Source of the DNA: Comamonadaceae bacterium | GTDB lineage: Bacteria; Pseudomonadota; Gammaproteobacteria; Burkholderiales; Burkholderiaceae_C | Reading direction: 5' to 3' | Length of the DNA: 64,000 nucleotides | Assembly: GCA_013297875.1 (NCBI GenBank) | Contig: JAAFIW010000006.1 | Coordinates: 171,684 to 235,683 of the forward strand | Shown here: piece by piece, positions 7,067 to 14,284 of the stretch | Layout: each line of letters starts with the position of its first letter | How positions within the stretch are numbered: the stretch's first letter is position 1 | The notes under the pieces: generated by a model | The model's database searches: none | What the model was told of the DNA's origin: nothing | The model's input: the letters and a program-made list of their open reading frames with translations, nothing else | Program-made: the position numbers and the translations under genes

Positions 7067-8368
7067 TCAATCCCCCTCCACCCACTCAATCTGCGCCCCC
7101 AGAGCCCGAATGTTCTCCGCAAAGTGCGGGTGCGCGCGCCGCACCGGCGTTGCGTTTTTGATCACCGATCGGCCAGGAATGCTGGCGGCCAGCATGAGCA
7201 TGGCAATCGCCACGCGAATGATGTAAGGGCTCTCCACTTCGGCGGCCACCAGCGGCTTGCCGCCGAAGGTGATGATGCGGTGGGGGTCGGCCATGAAGGC
7301 GTGGGCGCCGAATTTAGAGAGCTCCGAGGTCCAGCCCATTGCACCTTCGTACACCTTGTTCCAGAACATGGCGCTGCCCTGGGCTTTCACGCCCAGTGCC
7401 ACGAAGATGGGTAGCAAGTCCACCGGCAGATAGGGCCAGGGCGCGGCTTCGATTTTTTGCAAAATGTTTTGGGTGAAGGGCTCGCGCACTTTCAAGGGGC
7501 CGTCAACCACGGTATGCGACCAGCCATCTTTGTGCACCACCTGCACGCCAAACTTGGCAAAGGTGCGGTCAATCAGCGGGAACTGCTCGGGCGCGGAGTT
7601 TTTCACCGTGATGCAGCCGCCGGTGATCGCGCCCAGCGCCATGAAGGTCACGGCTTCGTGAAAGTCTTCAGCAAAGCGGAATTCGCCGCCGCCCAGTTTG
7701 GCCACGCCGTGCACGGTGAGCTTGCTGGTGCCAATGCCTTCAATCTGCGCGCCCAACAGGGTCATGAAAGCGCAAAACTCCTGCACATGCGGCTCGCTGG
7801 CGGCGTTCATCAAGGTGCTGGTGCCGTGGGCCAGGGCCGCGCACAGCACAAAGTTTTCGGTGGTGGTCACGCTGGCGTAGTCCAGCCAGTGGTGGTTGGC
7901 TTTCAGGCCACCGTCGGCGCGAATCACCAGTGCATCAGGTCGGCGCTCCACGGTGCAGCCAAAGCGCTGCATCACCTCCACATGCGGGTCGATCTCGCGC
8001 ACACCCAGGGTGCAGCCCTGCACATCGTTTTCAATGCGCGCCACACCAAAACGCGCCAACAGCGGTGGCACCAGCATGATGCTGGAGCGCATTTCTTCCG
8101 GCAGGTGGTGCTGTGCGGGGTCGAACTGGGTGTGCTGGTGCTGCACGTCCAGCACGCCCGTGGCGTGGTCTACGGTCACCTGGCTGCCCAGCATGCGGAA
8201 GATCTCGACGATTTTGCGCACGTCAGTGATGTCTGAAATACCCAGCAGCCGCACCGGTGCCTGGGTCAGCAAGGTGGCGCACAGAATGGGCAGAACGGCG
8301 TTTTTGTTCGCTGAAGGGGTGATGCGGCCGACGAGCGGCGTGCCGCCGTGCACGATGAGGTTTGCCAT
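7067..8368 (-). CDS. UDP-N-acetylglucosamine 1-carboxyvinyltransferase-like enzyme (MurA paralogue)
   Basis: A 433-residue EPSP/MurA-fold enzyme. MurA transfers enolpyruvate from PEP to UDP-GlcNAc, the first committed step of peptidoglycan synthesis. Key residues of E. coli MurA can be matched: Lys22-Asn23 in SANKNAVLPIL, an Arg in MRSSIMLVPPLLARFG, the catalytic Cys in VQGCTLGVREID (Cys119), an Asp in WPYLPVDLLPIF, and the final Arg in VRRAHPHFAENIRALGA. The segment that is RGYERIEDKLRALGA in E. coli is strongly altered here (RAHPHFAENI), as is the region around FPTD. In this family the housekeeping murA usually lies near the his genes, so I infer this is a second, diverged copy. Substrate could differ from UDP-GlcNAc. 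Confidence 0.75.
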   Translation of the reverse strand: MANLIVHGGTPLVGRITPSANKNAVLPILCATLLTQAPVRLLGISDITDVRKIVEIFRMLGSQVTVDHATGVLDVQHQHTQFDPAQHHLPEEMRSSIMLVPPLLARFGVARIENDVQGCTLGVREIDPHVEVMQRFGCTVERRPDALVIRADGGLKANHHWLDYASVTTTENFVLCAALAHGTSTLMNAASEPHVQEFCAFMTLLGAQIEGIGTSKLTVHGVAKLGGGEFRFAEDFHEAVTFMALGAITGGCITVKNSAPEQFPLIDRTFAKFGVQVVHKDGWSHTVVDGPLKVREPFTQNILQKIEAAPWPYLPVDLLPIFVALGVKAQGSAMFWNKVYEGAMGWTSELSKFGAHAFMADPHRIITFGGKPLVAAEVESPYIIRVAIAMLMLAASIPGRSVIKNATPVRRAHPHFAENIRALGAQIEWVEGD

Positions 8369-8631
8369 GGAGTTTGGGGAATGGAACGTGAAAGGTCTGA
8401 TTGTCTCCGCTGGCCGTGTCTCTGCGTCAATTTGCCGTTGCGGGCCACTGTTACCTGAACTTTGCTAACCGGGACCTCATAAGCTCGTTGCGCCAACGAC
8501 ACCAAAGTCAAAAGTCACCCAAGACGGATGCGTCTCATTGGTACGCAGACTGCTATATTTTGCGCAACACACGGCAATTGACGTCCGGTGCCGTCTGCTG
8601 GGAGCAACCACCAACCCTATTCGAGGCGACT

Positions 8632-9711
8632 ATGAATCAGATCATGTACCTGAAGATCAATACAGGTTGCACCCATAAAGCAGCTGCACCGTCGGTTTCG
8701 CTTCCGAAAGGGACACGGGCCAACGCAGGGCCGTCACCCGACTCCCCCGTGAAAATCAACAGCTCTGTCGGTGCCGGCGGTGCCAATCTGAAGGTCGATG
8801 TCATTCAGATTCAACGAGCGCTGAACCACGTGTTGCCCGAGCTATACGGGGCCAAACCGTTTTTGAAGGACGACGGCATTGTCGGCCCGCGAACGCTGGA
8901 GGCGATCCAGAAGTTCCAGCATAGAAACCTGGGCTTTTCTGATTCACGAATCGATCCGAAGGGTAAGACGCTGGCGCTGATCAACCACTATCTGGCGACA
9001 CAGCCAAAGCCCGGCGATTCGCATTCGTACCAGGACCGGGTGTCGCGGGCCGTCGCGCGCCTGCGAAGTTGCAGCCAAACGCTGTTGAGCGCCGAGACCA
9101 AACTCCAATCGCTCAGGCCAACCCTGTTGGGCAACGGCCTGACGGGTGGTCTGCAGAGCCTCGCATCTAACGCCGAGGCGAACCTGGCGCTACTTGAGCG
9201 GCATTTCAAATTCTCCCAGGTCATCAACAAACCAGTCGTGCTAGACGGCATGACCCGCCAATTCCAGAACATGCGCTCGGTTATCGCCAGGAGCGTGCCA
9301 GCGACCGGAACCCTGACAAACCCGAACGTCGACAACCTGTTCAGCTACTTTCTTGGGGAGGGGGCATTCCTGCTCGACCCTGTCGATGATGAGGCAGTCG
9401 CCTATACCTCCCTTGGCGGCTCACGCATGGCTGGCGAAACCCGGCCGGACGGGCGGCGCTCCGACCGGATTTACCTATGCAAGACCCTTGACCGCGCCTC
9501 AGATGAATTTTATGAAGAGACCGTTATCCACGAACTCGCGCATTTCACCTCCCCGAATGCGCCGAGTATCTTGGATCACGGCTACGGCTGGATTAATGAC
9601 CCACGCATGACGCCGCTCACAGCCTCCGCGCGGCTGTGCAACGCCCAGAACTACGCCACATTCGCCATTGAGAGCCGTTACGGTAAGCGCGATAACCGGC
9701 TTGGCCTCTGA
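8632..9711 (+). CDS. Peptidoglycan-binding-like domain fused to a HExxH zinc metallopeptidase-like domain
   Basis: A 359-residue protein. I start it at ATG 8632, which has GAGG 7 nt upstream; the frame is open further up but without a convincing start. Residues ~50-100 form a PG_binding_1-like domain (VDVIQIQRALNHVLPE, DDGIVGPRTLEAIQKFQ). Residues ~300-355 hold EETVIHELAHFT (HExxH zinc site) and DHGYGWI, as in lysine-specific metallo-endopeptidase/deuterolysin-like zincins. No signal peptide is visible. A binding domain plus a zincin without a secretion signal recalls contact-dependent or type VI effectors, but no secretion genes are near. It is alone between divergent or unrelated genes. Domain calls are fair; role unknown. 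Confidence 0.65.
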   Translation: MNQIMYLKINTGCTHKAAAPSVSLPKGTRANAGPSPDSPVKINSSVGAGGANLKVDVIQIQRALNHVLPELYGAKPFLKDDGIVGPRTLEAIQKFQHRNLGFSDSRIDPKGKTLALINHYLATQPKPGDSHSYQDRVSRAVARLRSCSQTLLSAETKLQSLRPTLLGNGLTGGLQSLASNAEANLALLERHFKFSQVINKPVVLDGMTRQFQNMRSVIARSVPATGTLTNPNVDNLFSYFLGEGAFLLDPVDDEAVAYTSLGGSRMAGETRPDGRRSDRIYLCKTLDRASDEFYEETVIHELAHFTSPNAPSILDHGYGWINDPRMTPLTASARLCNAQNYATFAIESRYGKRDNRLGL

Positions 9712-9957
9712 CAGGCGCAGATGATTTGAGGGCACCTTGCCGTGCTCAAACCCAGTGGGGTCACGTGCAAACTTGCCTGCGGCTCAAACAAGCACGTGCG
9801 AGGAGTGCGTTCGCGTTTCTTGCCTGTTTGGTTCCGGCTCTGCCGGCCGGCCAGCAGATTGCGCCAATAGATCTGCTTTTTGGTGATCTGAGGCGGGGGC
9901 GGGGTTTTTGATACCCGCCTGATCGGCTGGAGCCGGTGGGGCGATAAGCTGCCCCCT
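9712..9957. other. Intergenic region, no gene seen
   Basis: Only weak symmetry is present (AGGCGGG at 9891-9897 with CCCGCCT at 9914-9920). The long antisense frame across it has no family features. Confidence 0.5.
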
Positions 9958-10125
9958 ATGCCTAAACACGCAACTCCAAGTCCCTCCGCCTTCCGCGGCA
10001 ATAAGTCCACCTTGCCCAGCAAGCTGTGCGCAGCTTGCGGCCGCACCATGACCTGGCGGCGCAGCTGGGCGAAAAACTGGGCAGAGGTGAAGTTTTGCTC
10101 CGACGCCTGTCGGGCCAAAAAGTGA
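9958..10125 (+). CDS. DUF2256 small zinc-ribbon-like protein
   Basis: A 55-residue protein with the DUF2256 pattern: LCAACGRTMTWRRSWAKNW then VKFCSDACRAKK. Four cysteines (CxxC...CxxxC) suggest a metal-binding ribbon. The stop (TGA, 10123-10125) overlaps the cryptochrome start by one base (TGATG), so the two are co-translated. DUF2256 genes often accompany Fe-S cryptochrome/photolyase genes in proteobacteria; the biochemical role is unknown. The family match and overlap make the gene secure despite its size. Confidence 0.88.
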   Translation: MPKHATPSPSAFRGNKSTLPSKLCAACGRTMTWRRSWAKNWAEVKFCSDACRAKK

Positions 10126-11657
10126 TGCGCACGCTCGTTATCGTGCTGGGCGACCAGCTGGATGCGCAGTCCAGTGCGTTTGATGGGTTTGATGCGACGC
10201 AAGACGCGGTGTGGATGGCCGAAGTGGCCGAAGAATCCACCCATGTGTGGTCCAGCCAGCAGCGTACGGCCTTGTTTTTGTCGGCGATGCGGCACTTTGT
10301 GCAAGAACTGCGGCAAGCAGGTAAACCCTTGCACTACATGCGACTGGACGACGACACCAATCAAGGCTCGCTGGCTGCACAGCTGCAAGCCGATATCACC
10401 CGCCTGCAACCCACCCAAGTGGTGCTCACGGCCCCGGGCGACTGGCGCGTGCTGCGGGCCATCAAGGCCGTGGCCGCTGCCAACAAGCTGCCGCTGGATC
10501 TGCGCGACGACCGCCATTTTTTCACCACGGTGCGCGACTTCGCGGCCCATGCCAAAGGCCGTAAATCGCTGCGCATGGAGTACTTTTACCGGGAGCAGCG
10601 CCGCAAGCAAAACGTGTTGATGGACGGTGACCAGCCGGTGGGCGGACAATGGAATTTTGATGAAGACAACCGCGAAGCCTTTCCCAAAACAGGCCCCGGC
10701 ACCGTGCCCGCGCGCAGCCAGTTTGCGCCCGATGCCATCACCCAGGAGGTGATGGCCCTGGTGCGCCAGCGCTTTGCCAGCCACCCCGGCAAGCTGGACA
10801 GTTTTGCCTGGCCCGTGACCCGTGTCCAGGCTTTGCAAGCCTTGCAGACCTTCATCACCGAGCGCCTGCCGCTGTTTGGCCAATACCAGGACGCGATGTG
10901 GCCCAACCAACCCTGGCTGTACCACGCCCACCTGGGCTCGTCGCTCAACCTGAAGTTGCTCAACCCCCGCGAAGTGGTGGCGGCTGCCGAAGCCGCGTTT
11001 CACGCGGGTAAAGCCCCGTTGGCCGCGGTGGAAGGTTTTGTGCGCCAGGTTCTGGGCTGGCGCGAGTACGTGCGCGGCATTTACTGGACGCAGATGCCAG
11101 CCTACGGCCAAGGCAATGCGCTGGCCGCCGACCAAGACCTGCCCGCCTGGTTCTGGACTGGCCAGACCGACATCGCCTGCCTGAAAGACACGCTGGCCCA
11201 AACGCTGGAACATGGCTACGCCCACCACATCCAGCGCCTGATGGTCACCGGTCTGTTCACCTTGATGTTTGGCGTGAAACCCGAGCAGGTGCACGCCTGG
11301 TACCTGGCGGTTTATGTTGACGCGGTGGAGTGGGTGGAACTGCCCAATGTGCTGGGCATGAGCCAATACGCCGACGGCGGCGTGATGGCCAGCAAGCCCT
11401 ACATCGCCACCGGCAAATACATCCAACGCATGAGCCCGTATTGCTCGGGGTGCAAGTACGACCCTTTGCTACGGGTGGGTGATGCAGCCTGCCCGTTCAC
11501 CACGCTGTATTGGGACTTTTTGATGCGCCACGAAGCGCTGCTGACCAAAAACCCGCGGGTGGCTTTGCAGGTGAAGAATCTGGCACGGCTGACGGATGCG
11601 GATCGGGCGGCGATCAAGGGCAGGGCGGATGCGGTGCGGTCGGGGGTGGTGGGTTAG
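10125..11657 (+). CDS. Fe-S bacterial cryptochrome / prokaryotic (6-4) photolyase family protein
   Basis: A 510-residue flavoprotein of the FeS-BCP class (PhrB/CryB). These bind FAD, a lumazine-type antenna and a 4Fe-4S cluster, and repair (6-4) photoproducts or act as light sensors. The N-terminal antenna domain starts RTLVIVLGDQLDAQ, the class hallmark. FAD-domain motifs follow: LGSSLNLKLLNPREV, VEGFVRQVLGWREYVRGIYW, HHIQRLMVTGLFTLMFGVKP, VLGMSQYADGG and ASKPYIATGKYIQRMSPYC. Cluster cysteines are visible in YCSGCKYDP and DAACPF with an upstream Cys in TDIACLK. The start overlaps the DUF2256 stop; the stop codon overlaps that of the convergent DUF3429 gene. Repair versus signalling cannot be decided from sequence. 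Confidence 0.9.
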   Translation: MRTLVIVLGDQLDAQSSAFDGFDATQDAVWMAEVAEESTHVWSSQQRTALFLSAMRHFVQELRQAGKPLHYMRLDDDTNQGSLAAQLQADITRLQPTQVVLTAPGDWRVLRAIKAVAAANKLPLDLRDDRHFFTTVRDFAAHAKGRKSLRMEYFYREQRRKQNVLMDGDQPVGGQWNFDEDNREAFPKTGPGTVPARSQFAPDAITQEVMALVRQRFASHPGKLDSFAWPVTRVQALQALQTFITERLPLFGQYQDAMWPNQPWLYHAHLGSSLNLKLLNPREVVAAAEAAFHAGKAPLAAVEGFVRQVLGWREYVRGIYWTQMPAYGQGNALAADQDLPAWFWTGQTDIACLKDTLAQTLEHGYAHHIQRLMVTGLFTLMFGVKPEQVHAWYLAVYVDAVEWVELPNVLGMSQYADGGVMASKPYIATGKYIQRMSPYCSGCKYDPLLRVGDAACPFTTLYWDFLMRHEALLTKNPRVALQVKNLARLTDADRAAIKGRADAVRSGVVG

Positions 11658-12082
11658 CGCAACGAAATCCAAGTCAAACCTATCCCTAGCACCGCCCCCA
11701 TTGTCAGCGTAACCCGCAGCGTCAGGTACCAGCGGGGCCAAGCGTGCCAGCGCAGCATCAACCAGTCCACCAGCAAACACAGCACGATGCAGCCTGCCAA
11801 CCACGGCAAGGCTTGGTGCACCGGCAAGCCACCAGCCGCCCAGGCCAGCAAAGAGGGCACCACGCCCCAGGCCAGCGCCAACGTGGCGCGGTGTTGGGGC
11901 AGGTTTCCCACCAGCGCCGCGCCCCAGTGCAGCGCACCCAGGAACGACAGGATGGTGGCGGCGTAGCCTTGTTGCAGTTGGGCGGCATTTGCGGTGTGCG
12001 GTGGGGACATCAACGCCCACAGGCCCAGGCCGATGAAGGGAATCAGGCCACCCAGGCCGAGGGTGAAAGCACTGTTTTTCAT
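11654..12082 (-). CDS. DUF3429 family inner-membrane protein
   Basis: A 142-residue membrane protein with about five hydrophobic segments: residues 5-25, 44-64, 70-90, 93-112 and 121-140. It contains SFLGALHWG, the recognisable DUF3429 core motif. Function unknown. The start at 12082 follows the FAD-domain gene by 10 nt on the same strand, so it is probably the last gene of the phrB-SDR-FAD-DUF3429 operon. DUF3429 genes are often found with photolyase genes. The stop codon is shared with the convergent cryptochrome gene. Confidence 0.8.
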   Translation of the reverse strand: MKNSAFTLGLGGLIPFIGLGLWALMSPPHTANAAQLQQGYAATILSFLGALHWGAALVGNLPQHRATLALAWGVVPSLLAWAAGGLPVHQALPWLAGCIVLCLLVDWLMLRWHAWPRWYLTLRVTLTMGAVLGIGLTWISLR

Positions 12083-12092
12083 GTTGATAGGT

Positions 12093-13355
12093 TCAGATGG
12101 CGGGTGAATCCATGCCGGGCAAACCACTTTGGTGCCAGCGGCGCGGCACCGCGTTGGCGCTGCCATCGGCCAACAAGTGGTCTAGCGACGTGGCGCTTCG
12201 CCGGGCCACATCGTAAAACTTTGAGAAGCTATTGCATGGTCGCGGTTGGTCGGGTAGCAGGCGGGGTGAGGGAGCTAACTGGGTGGACAGTTTCTTCAGC
12301 AGCGGGGAGTAGTGACCGTTCAAGGTAGCCGTGCTGTTGACCGCGGACGCTGTGGCCAGAATCGGCACCAGGTCATCGCCATCGCCGACAAACACCACGG
12401 GGCATAGCGCCTGCATGCGCGCCAGCACCCAGGCCCAGCGGGCGGCGCTCCAGGGGAAATGGGCGTGGAAGGGCAGGTGGATCAGGCCGATATTCAGTGC
12501 GTTGCCCGGTGGCGGCTCGCCCAGCATCCAGGGGTGAACGAGGCGTATCGGTCGGCCTGTAGCCTGCGCAGCTATGGATTCCAGGGTTTTTAAGTCAAAT
12601 CGGCCACCCGCCCAGAGATTATTTGGGTAACTTGCTACTAATTCAGGAGCATCCGCAGAAAGATGTTGGCCCTGTTCACGGCCCACATTCCCGCCACGAC
12701 GGGCGATGTCGTCCAGCGTTTCGTAGTCCGTGTCAATCACCGTGCCAGGGCTGTGATAGGCCGCAGGCGCGTACTTGGCCACGTTCTCGGCGTTGAACAA
12801 ATAGGGCTTGTTGGAGAAGGTGCCAGCCACCCATTGCCAGCTCAAGTGGTTGCTTGCCAGGTCGCCATCCAGCAGGTGGCCATACAGCCAGTCGGCCCCC
12901 GCGCGCCAGTGCACTTTTCGAAGGTGCACCACATAGCTGGCCAGCCACATGCGGGCATGGTTGTGCAGGTAGCCCGTGGCATACAGGTCGCGCACGGTCT
13001 GGTCGATCACCGGCACGCCGGTTGCGCCTTGTTTGATGTCGGTGGGCAGCGTGTCGGCATAGGTACCAGGCCAGACGGGCGGGCGAATATCTTGCAGGAT
13101 TTTGTCGCCCAGGTGGCCCCACACATGGTGGAAAAATTCGCGCCAGGCGAATTCAAAAACCAGCTTGTCATCGAAGCTCAGCGTATGTTTTGTACTGAGC
13201 GTTTGCAAACAATCGGGAATACTCAGCAGACTGTGTGTGATGTAGGGTGACAGGCGCGTGACCGCGCCCCCCAGCGCGTTACGGGTGCGCGCGTATTGCG
13301 CGGGGTTGACGGCGGCCAGCGCGGCGCGGGCCGCAGCAAGCGTGGGCTCAAACAT
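12093..13355 (-). CDS. Photolyase/cryptochrome FAD-binding-domain protein lacking an N-terminal antenna domain
   Basis: A 420-residue protein that begins directly in the photolyase FAD-binding domain: RLSPYITHSLLSIPD, LVFEFAWREFFHHVW, TGVPVIDQTVRDLYATGYLHNHARMW, LASNHLSWQWVAGTFSNKPYLFN. Ordinary photolyases have a ~190-residue antenna domain first; it is absent. The last ~170 residues (from about 245) do not match the FAD fold and include PFHAHFPWSAARWAWVL and VVFVGDGDDL, a possible Rossmann-like segment. The gene lies 3 nt after the SDR gene in the same operon. It may be a light-sensing or repair relative; the missing antenna domain and C-terminal extension make activity uncertain. Confidence 0.75.
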   Translation of the reverse strand: MFEPTLAAARAALAAVNPAQYARTRNALGGAVTRLSPYITHSLLSIPDCLQTLSTKHTLSFDDKLVFEFAWREFFHHVWGHLGDKILQDIRPPVWPGTYADTLPTDIKQGATGVPVIDQTVRDLYATGYLHNHARMWLASYVVHLRKVHWRAGADWLYGHLLDGDLASNHLSWQWVAGTFSNKPYLFNAENVAKYAPAAYHSPGTVIDTDYETLDDIARRGGNVGREQGQHLSADAPELVASYPNNLWAGGRFDLKTLESIAAQATGRPIRLVHPWMLGEPPPGNALNIGLIHLPFHAHFPWSAARWAWVLARMQALCPVVFVGDGDDLVPILATASAVNSTATLNGHYSPLLKKLSTQLAPSPRLLPDQPRPCNSFSKFYDVARRSATSLDHLLADGSANAVPRRWHQSGLPGMDSPAI

Positions 13356-13358
13356 CGA

Positions 13359-14093
13359 TCACTTGACCAGCGGCCGAATGTGCGTGAAGCCGCCATCGAC
13401 ATGAATGATTTGCCCCGTCACCCGCGCTGCATCGCTCGACAGCAGCCAGGCGATGGCGGCTGCCACATCGTCGGCGCTGTTTACGCCGTTGATCGGGTAC
13501 TGCTTTTCGGCACCAGCCCGCATGGCATCGCTTTTCAGGATGTTGGCGGTCATGGGCGTGTCGGTCATGCCGGGGGCCACGCAGTTCACGCGGATACCGA
13601 TGGCCGCGTAGGTCGCAGCGGCGCTGCGGGTCAGCGCTTCGATGGCACCCTTGGCCGCCGCAATGGCCTCGTGGTTGGCCACGCCAATACCCGCCACCAC
13701 GCTGGAGACCAGCACGATGCTGCACGGCTTGCCTTGTGCCTTGGCGGCTTCCACTGTCGCTTGCAATACGTAAAACGCGCTGTCCAAATTGATGCGAACC
13801 ACCTCGCGGTATTGCTCGGCACTGGTGCGGCCCAAGGGCGCAATCAGCGTGGAGCCCACGCAATGCGCCACGCCGCCCAGGCTACCGTGCTGGGCCACGC
13901 AGGCAGCCACTGCGGCCCTGGCACCGTCGGGCGTGGTGGTGTCGGCCTGGAACAAGCCGTCTGCTGCTCTGCGACTGGCTGCGAGCGTGGGTACGTTGGC
14001 TGCGGCCAGACGGGCGAGCAGGGCTTGGGCAACGCCGCCGGAGGCACCGGTGACGAGGACGCTGGTAGGGTGGGTGGATTGGATCGAGGTCAT
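13359..14093 (-). CDS. SDR family oxidoreductase with substituted catalytic tyrosine
   Basis: A 244-residue short-chain dehydrogenase/reductase. The cofactor motif is TGASGGVAQALLARL (residues 16-30) and the fold motif VNCVAPGMTDTPMT is present. At the usual YxxxK site the sequence reads NHEAIAAAKGAIEAL: the Lys is kept but the Tyr position is Ile, so normal SDR chemistry is doubtful. It lies between phrB and the FAD-domain gene in the photolyase operon; related SDRs with the NHEAIAAAK motif are, as far as I recall, common beside photolyase genes. Substrate unknown. Confidence 0.8.
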   Translation of the reverse strand: MTSIQSTHPTSVLVTGASGGVAQALLARLAAANVPTLAASRRAADGLFQADTTTPDGARAAVAACVAQHGSLGGVAHCVGSTLIAPLGRTSAEQYREVVRINLDSAFYVLQATVEAAKAQGKPCSIVLVSSVVAGIGVANHEAIAAAKGAIEALTRSAAATYAAIGIRVNCVAPGMTDTPMTANILKSDAMRAGAEKQYPINGVNSADDVAAAIAWLLSSDAARVTGQIIHVDGGFTHIRPLVK

Positions 14094-14140
14094 GGTGAAT
14101 CCTTGTTATTGAAAATAAGTTGGCTAGCGACGAACTGGTT

Positions 14141-14258
14141 TTGCCCCTTCCCCTTCCGGGGGAAGGTTGGGATGGGGGCGCGAGCGCGACAACGGCCAAT
14201 TGGCGATATCACGCGCATGCCCCCATCCCCGCCTTCCCCCGGAAGGGGAAGGAGTCAA
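14141..14258. repeat. Long inverted repeat (CCTTCCCCTTCCGGGGGAAGG type)
   Basis: Left arm from 14141 (ccccttccccttccggggg, then aaggttgggatggggg) pairs with the right arm ending at 14258 over about 40 bases with few mismatches. It lies between the SDR and phrB genes and could form a very strong hairpin in the operon mRNA. Confidence 0.8.
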
Positions 14259-14284
14259 TACAGCAGTCGCCGAATGCTGCATGC

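Noticed and set aside
9678..11426. 582-residue open frame on the minus strand
   Set aside because: It is antisense to the Fe-S cryptochrome and DUF2256 genes, rich in His/Gln/Gly as typical of mirror frames of high-GC genes, and has no family features.
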